The notes: generated from the sequence alone by a model not told the origin. A DNA stretch of 40,422 nucleotides from Dunaliella salina (GCA_002284615.2 MU069824.1:211123-251544); one strand, 5' to 3'. Shown: positions 1-10,261, numbered from the stretch's first letter. Numbers and translations: made by a program.

Positions 1-410
<410 letters not shown>

Positions 411-590
411 AGCATGAGCTAAGGCAATATAGCATGAGCGGAGGCAATATAACATGAGCAGAGGCAATTTAGCATGAGCTGAGGCAATATAGCATGGGCG
501 GAGGCAATATAGCATGAGCGGAGGCAATATAGCATGAGCGGAGGCAATATAGCGTGAGTTGAGGCAATACAGGAAGAGCTGAGGCAATGT
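411..590. repeat. 20-nt tandem minisatellite, 9 copies
   Basis: Nine head-to-tail units of the form AGCATGAGCGGAGGCAATAT with few substitutions. An isolated partial unit lies at about 654-678. The minus-strand ORF through it is repeat-encoded. Confidence 0.95.
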
Positions 591-598
591 AGGTCAAG

Positions 599-655
599 GT
601 TACAAGGTTACAAGGTAGAAAGGCCTCCAGTCAAAATGACTGACTGCTAGCTTAA
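599..655 (-). mobile_element. short retroelement 3' end with (TTGTAACC)n tail
   Basis: Read on the minus strand this is a hairpin (CAGTCA...TGACTG) followed by TTGTAACC repeats. The same ending closes the LINE at 7635-9089 and the short insertions at 28261-28343 and 28607-28671. No target duplication was identified for this copy. Confidence 0.6.
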
Positions 656-679
656 TGAGCTGAGGCAATGTAGGTCAAG

Positions 680-795
680 CATTTATAGGAGAAGCTCGCA
701 AAAGGCCCTTTGGTGAGGCCTCTGCTAGCTTGCTTGTGAAGGAGCTTTCCCTTAATGCGCGTGGCCTCTGGCCTGAGTAGACTTTTCTCTTCTTT
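680..795 (+). repeat. dispersed repeat, family 'GGCCCTTTGGTGAGGCCTC'
   Basis: This stretch (AAAGGCCCTTTGGTGAGGCC, then CTGCTAGCTTGCT, then GCGCGTGGCCTCTGGCCTG) recurs at about 25690-25845 in the same orientation and at 9893-10010 inverted. A fragment lies near 12225-12260. It has no coding capacity. Its nature (SINE-like or other) is unknown. Confidence 0.6.
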
Positions 796-849
796 TCTTG
801 AGGCTCGTGGGAGGCTCTTCACAGTCTCTCTTGGTAAACATGTCAAACC

Positions 850-886
850 CTTGCATTGCATTGCATTGCATTGCATTGCACTGCAT
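850..886. repeat. (TTGCA)n pentanucleotide repeat
   Basis: About seven tandem TTGCA units, the last ones degenerate. Confidence 0.9.
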
Positions 887-1650
887 ACACACGAAGTAAG
901 GCAGAGAGGCATTTGTAGGGGCTCGTCATGGATTCCAATCTTTTTTCCTTCCCGCTCTGGCACTTAGCAAAACTCTCAAAACTTATTGACTGCTGCGAGG
1001 CGAGGAAAAGGTTACAGGATGATGCCACCAGTGTAGATGTGGCTCGAATCAATTGTCTGGGTAAAAGCGAGGAGCTGTGTTTTGTTGATGGATGCAAGCG
1101 TAGTGGCCAAAGCAGCTGCAACCTCTTTTGAAGTGCTACGCAGCATAAACTGACACTCAATCAGCCTCTCTTGTTACAAACCAGGTACTTGGATAGTTAT
1201 GTCTTTTAATGTCTTTCGGCATGCACCAAACAGATTTTGCACATTTTCCTGAAGCGCTTGCTGAACTCAAAGATGACAGTCAGCCACCCCTTTTACAGAC
1301 ATGTCAACTATCAGACACTTGCTTTGAAGCGTCCACCAACTTCTTCCCACAAGCATCAAGCAGGCCCCCAAAGCATACCAGGCTGCCAAGGCTGAGCCGC
1401 CTGACCCCTTACCCCTCCAAAAGAAATTTGTGTCAAAGCACTCCTCTTCACAACCTGCACCAATGCAGCAATTAAAAGGTGTGTTGAGCCAGCCTGGATT
1501 TGGAGCCCACTGCTCCCCCATGTTTTGGACCCCTGTTGCCCTCTCCTGCTGTACCAACACTTGCTGACGCGCGCTGCACTCCTCTGACTGCTCGCAATGC
1601 ACACAGAGGCCTCACTACAATGCAGACACTAGGCTGTGCATCCAGTGTTT
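887..1650. other. unassigned, probably intron of the first gene
   Basis: No convincing exon. A string near 1372-1395 resembles the core of the repeat array that follows (CACCAGGCTGCCAAGGCTG), so the array may begin here in decayed form. Confidence 0.4.
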
Positions 1651-1654
1651 GTAC

Positions 1655-2830
1655 ACTACGTTGTGTGCAGACACCAGGCTGCCACACCCATCACAGAAGT
1701 GTTTGTGCAAGCAAGGTGACAGGTCACGGGCCTGGCAGACAGGCTGCCGCACCTATCACACAAGTATTAGTGCAAGTTTGGTGACAGGTCCAGGTGGATA
1801 TAACAGCCCAAGACTGGAACCAAGGCTCTCACATGCATTAGGTCGAGATCGTGTGCAGACTCCAGGCTGCCTGCTCTGCCAAGCTCTTGACCTTTCATCA
1901 GTCCTATACAAGCAACAGCTCAAACATAATCATGTTTACACAAACAACAGCTCAGACTTGTCCTGCACACGCATGAGGTGGGGACCCCCTACATACATAA
2001 GGCCAACTGATCTGCCAGGCCCTTCGCCGCCTAACACACAAAAATCCTATCTCTCACGTTTGAGGTTGTGGATTCCTCCGGGGCACACCAAGCTGCCAGG
2101 GCTACCAGGCCCTTCACCCCTCATTTACGTCAAGCTTTCACTAACACACAACCCTGTCTTGAGTGCGCAACACGACATGCCTCTTGCACGTATCAGGTTG
2201 GCACCCCTGAGCACATTGGGCTACCAGGGCTGCATTGCCCTTCACCCCTCATCTCTGACACCAACAAACACCTGTCCTCACATTGAATGCACATGAGGTG
2301 GAGGCCCCCAGGACGCGCAAGCTACCAGGGCTACTAGGCCCTTCACTCCTCATTCCTGACACTAACAAACATCTGACCCTGCATTAAATGCACATGGTGG
2401 AGACCCCAGAGAGCACACCAGGCCACCAAGTCTGCGCAGCCCCTCCCACTGCCCTTACTCTGCCCCTCATTTCGAGTACTAACAAACACCTGACCTTATT
2501 TAATGTGCAAGTCAGGTGGACGTTCCCAGAGTACACCAAGCTGTCAGGGCTGCACAGCCCTTCCCTCCGCCCTTCATCTGCCCCTTATTACTAACACTAA
2601 CAAATACCTTCACTCCGCCCTTCATCTGTCCCTTATTACTAACAAATATCTTCACTCCGCCCTTCATCTGTCCCTTATTACTAATACTAACAAATGCCTT
2701 CACTCCGCCCTTCATCTGCCCCATAATACTAATACTAACAAATACCTGCCTCATGCACGCATCAGGTGGAGACCCCCAGAGCACACCAGGCTGCCAAGGC
2801 TGCCCGGCCCCCCATCCCCGCTCCTGCTGC
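1655..2830 (+). repeat. ~100-nt degenerate tandem array running into the exon start
   Basis: Units contain CAGGTGGAGACCCCCAG, then AGCACACCAGGCTGCCA, then GCCCTTCACCCCTCAT and CACTAACAAACACCTG. Recognisable copies start near 1965, 2060, 2187, 2287, 2388, 2502 and 2755, with looser ones before. The last copy (2755-2830) passes without a break into the open reading frame of the following exon. The array therefore looks like repeated duplication of the intron end plus exon start, the mirror image of the donor-side arrays in the methyltransferase gene. Confidence 0.75.
2565..2752. repeat. 41-53-nt nested tandem repeat, 4 copies
   Basis: Four copies of CACTCCGCCCTTCATCTG(T/C)CC, each followed by TTATTACTAA and one or two copies of a short TAATACTAACAAATACCTT block. 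It is nested within the last large unit of the surrounding ~100-nt array. Confidence 0.9.
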
Positions 2831-3788
2831 TGCCAAGCCCCTGTCCCCTCCTTCCCCCTCCTTCCCTCCCTCAATTTCACAGCCCCTCCAGCCCCCCAGG
2901 ACCCCTCTTCCCCAGAGACACCCACTTCCACAGCAGCAAGCCTTGCGCACCCCTGCACCACACACCCCAGCAGCTCCCTCCATACCTCCTCCCAGCATCG
3001 CAGCCATGGGCAACAGCCGAGACCCATTTGCAGCGTCCACCGTCCCCCCAGCAGTGCTCTCACCCACTTCCACACAACCCAGTGCCATTATGAGCGCTGG
3101 CGCGAGTGCGAGCAACAGCAGCTTGGATCCCTTCCCTGAGCCAGCAGGCCCAGCATTTTTGGGGCCTGCTCTAGGGTCTAGGGCCAGGACACAGGGGCCA
3201 CAAAAGGACGCCAGCAATGGATGGGGGGACTTCAGTGCATGGGATGATGGAGGGGATATCGTGCAAGGTTCCTCTATGTCTATGCAGGGAGGTCTTCAGG
3301 GCCCGTCTATGTCCACGCAGGGAAGTCTTCAGGGCCAGAATGGGCTGCAGAATGGGAGCTGGGATGGCCTAGGCGGCAGCATGCGTACAAATGGAGGTGG
3401 TGGGCTGGGGCCGTTGCCACCCTGGCCTGATTCACAGCAAAGCCAAGGCACGACCGCTGCAAGTGATGCGGCAATGTTTGGCTTCCAGGGTCCTGGCGGG
3501 GGCGTCCATAGAGGAGGGAGTAGCAGCACGGGTCTGCGTGGACGCATGGATGGCTTGGGAATGAATTCAGGGGCCATGTTCGAGTTTGGTGGCACAGACC
3601 CTGGGGGGAGCACTGACTTTGATCCATTTGCTAGTCTGAGTGCGGCTCCTCTGGGAGGGCTGCCAAAGCAGCAGGCAAACAGGCAGCAGCAGCAGCAACA
3701 GCCAAGGGCAAGCAGCAAAGCTGCCATGGCCCACCCACCTCCTCTGAATCCCCCTCCCCCTCCTGGTGGCTTTGACCTGCTTAGCTAG
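2766..3788 (+). CDS. 3'-terminal exon of a clathrin/AP-2-type trafficking protein
   Basis: The frame is open from 2766 and ends at TAG 3786-3788. The start of the exon is not fixed: it lies somewhere in 2763-2840, where a repeat array runs into it, and no initiator is implied. The product is a Pro/Ala/Gly/Ser/Gln-rich disordered tail. Short linear motifs stand out: DPF at 3021, 3126 and 3621, a WGDFSAW block with following acidic residues at about 3222-3250, a poly-Gln stretch near 3690, and a C-terminus of Pro-run, then GGFDLLS. DPF and WxxF-type motifs bind AP-2 ears, and FDLL-like endings occur in clathrin-associated proteins. Tails like this are found in SCY1-like kinases, epsin/AP180 and NECAP-type proteins. 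Which of these it is cannot be decided, because the folded domain lies upstream of what I can read. Being a real coding exon is well supported by composition and motif conservation; the family is inference. Confidence 0.65.
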   Translation: METPRAHQAAKAARPPIPAPAAAKPLSPPSPSFPPSISQPLQPPRTPLPQRHPLPQQQALRTPAPHTPAAPSIPPPSIAAMGNSRDPFAASTVPPAVLSPTSTQPSAIMSAGASASNSSLDPFPEPAGPAFLGPALGSRARTQGPQKDASNGWGDFSAWDDGGDIVQGSSMSMQGGLQGPSMSTQGSLQGQNGLQNGSWDGLGGSMRTNGGGGLGPLPPWPDSQQSQGTTAASDAAMFGFQGPGGGVHRGGSSSTGLRGRMDGLGMNSGAMFEFGGTDPGGSTDFDPFASLSAAPLGGLPKQQANRQQQQQQPRASSKAAMAHPPPLNPPPPPGGFDLLS

Positions 3789-4055
3789 AAACGCACAACT
3801 GTGCGATGTACTCCTTTGTTTTTTTTTTCTGTGGCTGTAGAGGAGATGAGAAAAAAAGAAAACTGAACCGAAAGTACCACTCCCCTTTTTTATTTCCAAA
3901 GGGAAGGGCTCTTGTTTTCACAGGTAAAATTTCTGCCCCAGGGCACGGCTGAGCTCAACATGCCTGCATTCAAACTCCTAGCTTTCTGTTTGACCATCTG
4001 GCTGTCGCGCTGCAGCCACCCCGGGTCGTAAGTACATGCGCACATAGAAGAAAGG
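3789..4055 (+). other. probable 3' UTR of the trafficking-protein gene
   Basis: Follows the stop codon directly, T-rich then A-rich, with no ORF of interest. I found no clear chlorophyte polyadenylation signal (TGTAA), so the transcript end is not placed. Confidence 0.4.
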
Positions 4056-4200
4056 AAGAAAGAAAAGAAAAACTACGCAGGCAGTGAAAACACTCTCCAC
4101 ATCAATCAAGGAAAGGGGATGCCTAGGTCCAAGGCACCGTGTATCCTCTTCACCAAGAGAAAGCGGAAGAAAGAAGTCAGTGGGTAGGGCCTGGGTTGAG
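4056..4200 (-). mobile_element. solo 3' tail of the RNase H/nuclease retroelement
   Basis: The reverse complement reads TTGATGTGGAGAGTGTTTTC, then CTGCCTGCGTAGTTTTTC with (TTTTC)n. This matches the 3' ends of the copies at 12265-12330, 35410-35470 and 36400-36470. It is a severely 5'-truncated insertion. Confidence 0.75.
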
Positions 4201-4204
4201 ATTT

Positions 4205-4285
4205 GCGCGCCAAGCCTCTGGACGCTCAGACTCTCCTTCTCCCGTCCTCCGCCGCTGCGCGCCCAGCAAACACCCTCCCAGACGC
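4205..4285 (+). repeat. ~70-nt dispersed repeat (CTCTGGACGCTCAGACTCTCC)
   Basis: The same ~70 nt occurs inverted at about 5565-5640, including the CGCGCGCCCAGCAA end, and in part at 10050-10085. Non-coding; family unknown. Confidence 0.6.
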
Positions 4286-4454
4286 CCCTTGAAAGCAAAG
4301 AGCGTGTCTAGTGCTCTTGGTCATGGTTGATCTTTGGATGGCATGGTCCCTAAGCTTGGCTGCTAGTGATTTGGCTTTTTGTTTGGTCAGGCCCACAAAA
4401 AATTGAAAAGAAAAATTGAAGGTGGTCAGGCCCAGATTATAAGGGGTTTAATTG

Positions 4455-5116
4455 CAGAGGTGGGCGACGAGGGCCCCAAACAGGGGTCAATTTGAAATGT
4501 TCCTTTAGCACGGTGGCCGTACTTGGCAGTTTTTGTATCTAGGACCAAAATGTACTGTCATTACAGTTTCCATAGCTACTGAGTTTGAAAACTGCCAAGT
4601 ACGGCCACTTCTGCTATTTACCAGAACGTGAACCCTAGCTTTTGAGCCAGCACCCATCATATCTGACCAGCAAGAGCACCGAAATGAGTGATTTCTAGTG
4701 ATTTGGAGTCCTTGTAATAAAAAAATATCATTGCAAAAAAAATGGAGTGAAAAGACCCAGTGGTTGGTCAGATACTGAATTTCAGCCATTTCCCTTGGAA
4801 AAAAATCCAGCACTAGGGGTGCCAAAAAGGTCAATTTTTGACCTCCTTCATTCCCACTTTTGAATATGCAGGATGTTAGCATATCATATATGGGTTATCA
4901 AAAAAATATTTTGGGGGTGAAAAATGGTCCCAGGGTGGAGCTGTGGGCCATTTTAGGGTGATCTGAGGCCAGGAGAGTGATCTGGGGTCCTCCAATTTTC
5001 TTCATTTTTTGGTAAACATAGTTTTTATTGGTATTAATATGGTTGTCATGGTCAGATTTGGAAAATAGTGGTGGGGAAGAACATTTTCAGCGATTTGGGC
5101 TCGTTGCCCACCTCTG
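4455..5116. mobile_element. hAT-like non-autonomous DNA transposon (MITE-like), 662 bp
   Basis: Terminal inverted repeats CAGAGGTGGGCGACGAG (4455-4471) and CTCGTTGCCCACCTCTG (5100-5116) differ at one position. They are flanked by the direct repeat GTTTAATTG at 4446-4454 and 5117-5125. A CAG(A/G)G terminus with an 8-9-bp target duplication is typical of hAT elements. The interior is AT-rich and has no transposase. Related sequence occurs at 36740-37110 (same strand) and 12527-12910 (opposite strand), including the shared block around CCCAGTGGTTGGTCA and CAGCCATTTCC. Confidence 0.88.
4513..4608. repeat. perfect 21-bp inverted repeat with 54-nt loop
   Basis: The left arm 4513-4533 (GTGGCCGTACTTGGCAG plus TTTT) is exactly complementary to the right arm 4588-4608. 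The loop contains a smaller palindrome, ACTGT-CATT-ACAGT. It lies inside the hAT-like element and would give a stable hairpin RNA if transcribed. Confidence 0.93.
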
Positions 5117-5125
5117 GTTTAATTG

Positions 5126-5985
5126 TATACTCATTGTAAATGGTACAGGCCACACCAATTAAGATGACGATGATGAGGCTCGGTGCCCAATTAAATGCCT
5201 CAATGCGACAACATGATGAACCATGCCAACAATTTCAAGGTGCAGAAATCCCTTTTCACGCTTCTTCTGGGCGTGGATGGGAATACCTGCAGTTTCCATA
5301 CCCTTGATCAATTTAAATATGTAGGAAATTATCTACAATTCTCTGCTGAAGTTGCACAAAAGTCCCATGCCCATTCTGCACAATTTGCACACAGACTTAC
5401 CTGAACCAGACGTGCCATTGTAATGTTCTTTACAGTGCTTATCATAACCTTGGTGCCCTGGAGCCGCATCTGAATCCCCACCAGATCCACATTTGCTTTC
5501 CTCTTATCTTCTGGTGTGGGAGAGTTTCACTGATGAGAAACATGCACTCATAATATAACATTGCTGGGCGCGCGGAGGCGGCTGAAGATGGAAAAGGAGA
5601 GTCTGAGCGCTCAGGGGCATGGCAAACAATCCTCTGGATCCCCATTAAGCTAAAATGTTTGACTCGAGACTCCAGATATCCAGACACCAAGTGCAGGAGA
5701 GATGTGGTCAGATGCAATTCTGCAAAATGCTCGGCACAGTTTTCTCGAAAATCCAAAACCTTATTGCATGTTTCATGACAGGAGGTTCCAGGCAGCAATA
5801 GCCGAAAGGCACATGCTCATGCAAAGCTCCACGTTTACTTGAATTTAAGCAATGTCTGGCATTCATGTTTGCTCCTCTTCAAGTTACACTCACTATCCAT
5901 GATGGTACCAATTACGGGATCCCAAGGATAACTCCGTGCTGACGTCTTGGGGACCACAGTCCAGGTCTTCGTCTAGAAACGCTTT
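5126..5985. other. unassigned intergenic sequence
   Basis: No gene recognised. It holds the inverted ~70-nt dispersed repeat at 5565-5640. A block at 5455-5515 (CACCAGATCCACATTTGC) resembles the CTCCAGATCCACATT at 31490-31505 and 35322-35336 near the retroelement 3' ends, so part of it may be a decayed retroelement tail. Confidence 0.4.
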
Positions 5986-5987
5986 GG

Positions 5988-6085
5988 GGCAGCTACCCAT
6001 GGAAATGCTTTCAGGGCAGCTACCCATGGAAATACTTTCAGGGCAGCTACCCATAGACATATTTTCAGGGCAGCTACCCATATGG
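5988..6085. repeat. 27-nt tandem repeat, ~3.5 copies
   Basis: Units of the form CAGCTACCCATGGAAATGCT plus TTCAGGG. On the minus strand the array starts immediately after a possible 5' splice site (GTATGG at 6096-6091), as in the echo arrays of the methyltransferase gene. Confidence 0.92.
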
Positions 6086-6096
6086 AAATCCCATAC

Positions 6097-6384
6097 CTCT
6101 TGCAATCTGACGTGCTCGAGCTCGGCTCAATTGTTCTACGCTTGCTGCTGGACCTGCCATGTGCTTCCCCGGTGCTCTTGCTGCTGTCGACAGGGGAGGG
6201 TGGCAAAACTTTTTTTTGGACTCGTTATGCTTGCGACCTGCTGGAGCTGTTGTTGCTGCGTGTGCTGGAGAGGAGGTTTGGTCTGTGGACTTGCGCTTTG
6301 TTGAAGTGGGTAGAACAGCTCCGGCGGTTACGCGTGGGGAAGGGGCGGGGGAGGGGCTGGCTGCTGCTGCTGGAAGCTCCTCCT
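6097..6384 (-). CDS. possible Ala/Ser/Lys-rich exon, minus strand
   Basis: On the minus strand, between an acceptor CTTAAG and a donor GCAAGAG|GTATGG, one frame stays open for 96 codons. It reads as Glu-Leu-Pro-poly-Ala, then Ser/Pro-rich, then several basic clusters (TKRKSTD, GRKHNESKKKF), then AAS..QLSRARARQIAR. The composition suits a disordered nuclear or regulatory protein. No domain is recognised, no flanking exons were found, and both splice sites are only plausible. It could equally be chance reading of low-complexity DNA. Confidence 0.22.
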
Positions 6385-6423
6385 CTTAAGAGGGGGTTGG
6401 GGTGCACAAAAGGGGGTTGCTTG

Positions 6424-6451
6424 CTGCTGCTGATGCTGCTGTTGATGATGG

Positions 6452-6504
<53 letters not shown>

Positions 6505-6506
6505 GG
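6424..6506. repeat. (ATG)n trinucleotide repeat
   Basis: An imperfect CTG-rich lead-in is followed by about 20 GAT/ATG units at 6443-6505. It would read as poly-Met, poly-Asp or, on the minus strand, poly-His or poly-Ser. Confidence 0.95.
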
Positions 6507-7215
6507 TTGATGAGGCAGGAGCTTGTGCTCCTGGTACTCTACCTAACTATCTACTTCAGACAGACTTGACCCACAAGCTCTCCCAACAACAATCCACTCA
6601 GCAAGCGAACACGATCCAGGTCACAATCATACTCCTACCCTCTGCTCACTCTTTCCATCCAAGCACCTTCTAATCCCCTTGCCATATAACACCAATGCAG
6701 TGACTTGCCCCTCACACATCCCAATCCCCCAAACGATGCAAATAATCAACAACTTAGCTCCCATGTCTCTCACTTCCTGCAGCCAACATACACAAAATAG
6801 CCGCCATAGAGCAAAGAGGAAAAAACTCCTTTATATAGACCTTCCCATCCCAGTTACCTCCCACCTGGGCCAAACAGTCCAACACACAGCTTTGGAACTA
6901 GAAGCGAGACAGATTGAAAAGATTGGCAAAGCAAACAACCCCCTGAGAAGCAATAAACTGTTTATTACCATGACCTAGGAATTGGACATTTCGGTTCATG
7001 GAGAATTTTTACAGCCAAGGAAAGAGGTAGGAGCGACAATCCCCCTTCGCGGTCGGAGCAATACCTAACTCACTTAGCGCCCATGACCATGGAAAAATGG
7101 ACCCTGCCAATGTTCAGAACAGCTGGGTTCACACCTGCCAATACCAAACCTGCTGCTTGAGCTGAAATTGGATGTGCTTGCGGTGCGGTCTGCAACTACT
7201 CAGGTGACAAGGAGC

Positions 7216-7312
7216 ACTATATATATATACACACACAGACACACATGTATGTACACATATTTAACATGTATGTACAAATATTTAACAAGCATACATATAT
7301 ATGTGTGTGTGA
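7216..7312. repeat. TA/CA/TG-rich microsatellite region
   Basis: Short runs (TATATATA, CACACACA, then TATATATGTGTGTG) with a twice-occurring block CATGTATGTACAAATATTTA. It lies within the retroelement remnant. Confidence 0.75.
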
Positions 7313-7622
7313 TGTCTGCCACCGAATTTACCACTTGTTGTGCATGGAGCTCGGATGCTACACTGGTGCACAAAGATGAGAAATAGGCATTAACAATTAC
7401 TGGGCTTGCCCTGCCTGCACACATCTTAGTGAAGATGAAAAATCAAATAGAGAATCAAACTCTCTCAGCAAAGAGCGTGTGCACTTGAATGGGACCCAAT
7501 CTGGGAACCAAAAGACACCAAAGAAACATGGTCCAATTTTCTCCAATGCATCCTTGAGTTTGAGACCCACAAAAAAGACCCAGACCTCTCCATTCCGGCT
7601 GCTGACCTTGAGCTAGACAACA

Positions 7623-7634
7623 TTGAAAGACAAG
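7623..7634. repeat. target site duplication, left copy
   Basis: TTGAAAGACAAG here matches 9090-9101 exactly and flanks the minus-strand LINE fragment. Confidence 0.9.
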
Positions 7635-9089
7635 TTTACAAGGTTACAATTGGGTTTGACCTTCAGCCAGGTTGTTTGGCTGCTCAGCCTGATGAACTGT
7701 TCCATCCAAAGAATAAATATGCATGAGATTAGAAATAAAACAATAAGTCTCATTAGTTTGGTCCTTTAAGAAATGAAAGACAATCCTCAGGACTAGCCTG
7801 AGTGTAGCAAAAAGCGCCTGTCCTGTCCTGAAGAACTCTGTGAGCAGAGGGGAAATCAGAAAAGAGATGTTCATAAGTCCTTCTAAGAACACACACGACT
7901 GAAGGAACAAAGGAACACAGCATGTTTTTCATCTTGAAGTCCTCCTAGGTCACATTTATCACAAACTGAAGTGTGCTCCTGCCAAAGTGATGCCTCAACT
8001 CTTAGGGTGTGTGCATGCAATCGAAAGCGTGCGATGTTTCTCAGCATATGCTTGCCTAAATCAAGATGCAAACACCTAGGGGCAGAAAAGGGCGCTCCAT
8101 GAGCAGCCAAAGGCTTCGAAGGGAGATCCACCCAGTGATGATACTCGGCTAATTTGTTCACACGCTCATTGTGCTCTGCCAAGGCAGCCGCATTCCAAAC
8201 ATCTCGTAGCCTTTTTCTCAGATCAACAACAAACTCCTTCAGTGCTACTGCTGCCCTGAATGCACACATTGAATAAACATAATGCACCTGTCCAAGCCAT
8301 TAAATGCTGCCAAAAACTCTGAGGTCCAACATTTACGAGACATACAGCTCATGCCAGCATCTGCTTGCAGCACCTTGCGCAGTGTAGTACTGTTGCTGCG
8401 CAGCAAAGCATTGTAGAATCTGACTGCTGCACGGAATAAAACAGCAAAGGCTCATGACCACATTCCCGAAGAACAGACCAGTTAGGGGTGGTACGCTTCA
8501 CCCCAAGGAAGCGCTTCAGTAAGCACAGGTGCACAGATTGTAAAGGGCAGTCCCATTCAGCACCTTCTTCCATACATTTAGTGCTCCAGATTTGACAAGC
8601 ATACATGCTAGCAGGGAGAGTGTATGCTTTAGCCAGCCAGAGCATGGTATGCGGCCTGTCAGTCAAGTGGTACTCTGACGCAAATTGCCTGATCCGTCTA
8701 CATCCAGCCAGGAAAGGAGCGCACATGTGTTCGGCAGTGGCCTGAGGGTTGCGCTGCTTTGTGAACAGCATGCCAAATGTTTGAAACACTTTGCACAAGC
8801 CAAGCGCGCTCCACCTCAAGTCAAGACTGGCACATTATTGCCCTTAGAAATAAAATGCACAATCTCAGACTTGGCAGAATTTATCACCAATCTTTTCCGC
8901 CGAGCATAAGCATGCAACCTATCCAACATCAACTGGAGCTGACCAGGCTGGTTACTGGTAAGGCACAGATCGTCTGCATACAACATATATGTAACATGGA
9001 GATCGCTTGCACCTGTAACTGCCCCTTGAAAATTTTCTGCCCAGCAATCCACATCATTGATGTACAGGGAAAATAGCAGGGGGAAAAGC
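7635..9089 (-). mobile_element. 5'-truncated LINE with (TTGTAACC)n tail, nested insertion
   Basis: A 1455-bp minus-strand insertion bounded by the 12-bp duplication TTGAAAGACAAG. Its 5' truncation point is in the reverse transcriptase palm at 9089 (KLFPLLFSLYIND...). Its 3' end at 7635 has a hairpin (CAGCCA...TGGCTG) followed by TTGTAACCTTGTAAA. The host reading frame is continuous once the insert is removed. A non-LTR mechanism fits all of this: long target duplication, 5' truncation and a simple-repeat tail. The LxxxLGVKRTTPNW region resembles L1-type elements of green algae as I know them. Confidence 0.9.
7883..9089 (-). pseudogene. non-LTR reverse transcriptase, truncated and frameshifted
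   Basis: Read from 9089 downward. First comes the RT palm with LYINDVD and the catalytic YADD box (MLYADDLCLTSNQPG), followed by KRLVINSAKSEIVHF. A second frame (8819-8349) carries the thumb/connection region, with QRNPQATAEHM, YACQIWSTKCMEEG, HLCLLKRFLGVKRTTPNW and RECGHEPLLFYSV. A third (8287-7883) carries AFRAAVALKEFVVDLRKRL and ends with a zinc-knuckle-like C-x2-C...H...C segment (CDKCDLGGLQDEKHAVFLC). The copy needs at least two frameshifts and lacks everything before the palm, so it is dead. Confidence 0.88.
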
Positions 9090-9101
9090 TTGAAAGACAA
9101 G
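9090..9101. repeat. target site duplication, right copy
   Basis: TTGAAAGACAAG, identical to 7623-7634. Confidence 0.9.
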
Positions 9102-9600
9102 AACTTGAAAAACCAGACATGACAAACACATGGAAACAGAAACTAGACACGGACTTCCACAACAAGGCCACCCTAGACATTAATCCAACAAACCCACAAG
9201 CAGTCATCAATGGAACTGGACGCTGTGAGTTTTGGATCACAACAGTTGAGTTCATTATACCAAAGCCCAGTAATACAACAAAACCCCACCCCAGAGCAGG
9301 TACCGCCCACTCCTCTTCCGCACCTTCAATACCACCCCTGGTGCTGTCAGAGGTCTACTCCTTACAAGTGACATGCATTCATGACACAGACGGAAATGCA
9401 AAGGGATGCTCACCCCAGAACGCATCAATATCCTCCACAATGCAATTGACAGGGCCAAACATAATGGGATCCACGACACAATTCAGCCTCCTCCCAAAAG
9501 CTTTGCCTCTGAGCTCATGGACCTTCTCTCACGCTCAAGTCCAACAACAGCAAACAATGAAGTAAGGAAATAAAGGATTCGCACATGCGCATCCTACCAA
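9102..9600 (+). pseudogene. retroelement ORF remnant, downstream half
   Basis: Continues the frame interrupted at 7634 (ELEKPDMTNTWKQKLDTDFH...) to about 9420. After a frameshift it reads MLTPERINILHNAIDRAKHN, then SFASELMDLLSRSSP, to about 9560. I cannot name the domain. From 9600 to 9890 nothing is recognisable. Confidence 0.5.
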
Positions 9601-9892
9601 AACACATCCATGCAGCAATACAAAATGGTCTCTAGTAACCCAATAAAAATGGCTTCACTCCTGGATAACAACCGCAATCACCTATACCAAGCTGGAAGGT
9701 CCAATGAGCACAAATCCGCACTCTAAACTCCTTACTGCTTATCTCCACCCTCGCTGCACATTGGGAGCCATGCCCTCAACAGCCCTCAACTACCCCACTC
9801 CCCCCTTCTGGGTCAGCGAGGAAATTGTCCTGCCCTGCCACTCCTTGAGCCTATAAATAATTGCTGTCTGGAACACAGAAAAGAGTCTACAC

Positions 9893-10020
9893 AAGCCAGA
9901 GGCCGCGAGCGTTAAGGTCCACTAACTAACCAGCTAGCAAGCTAGCAAGGTAGCAGTGGCCTCACCAGAAGGCCCTTAGAACCTACATTAGACACAGCTA
10001 GTCTAGGGAGAGCCAGAAGC
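9893..10020 (-). repeat. dispersed repeat, inverted copy
   Basis: The reverse complement matches 680-795 and 25690-25845 (shared GCTAGCTGTGTC, GTAGGTT, GGCC...GGTGAGGCC and CTTGCTAGCTTGCTAG). It interrupts the retroelement remnant. Confidence 0.65.
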
Positions 10021-10261
10021 TGATCTAATGGGGATTAGGAGGTTTGCTGCTCGCTATGCCTCTGGACGCTCGGACTCTTCTGCTCATGAACTTAGCACGA
10101 GACATCCCTGAGGCAAGTCAGTTTGGAAAAAAATACCAGCAATGTCCCAGTTCTCAATCCGAGGCACCCAGAAATCGGGAAAAAATGAAAAATACCCTGT
10201 GATTATCAACAAACCCCTAAAAATACAATTCCTAGCCAACAACTCATCTAGCCCTAATCTG

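Larger units (their letters stand above)
6540..7634 (+). pseudogene. retroelement ORF remnant, upstream half
   Basis: Several frames carry protein-like segments typical of a decayed polyprotein: 6679-6978 (with LELEARQIEKIGKANN), and 7470-7634, ending DPDLSIPAADLELDNIERQ. The last segment stops at the insertion site of the minus-strand LINE. Joining 7634 to 9102 keeps the frame open and continues into the segment beginning ELEKPDMTNTWKQKL. That continuity is the main evidence that both halves are one older element. Domain identity is unknown; it lies upstream of the RNase H/nuclease remnant at 10262-12010 and may belong to it. Confidence 0.5.

Noticed and set aside
4056..4200. Part of the trafficking-protein 3' UTR as a unique sequence
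   Set aside because: It is an antisense retroelement tail shared with several other sites in the window.
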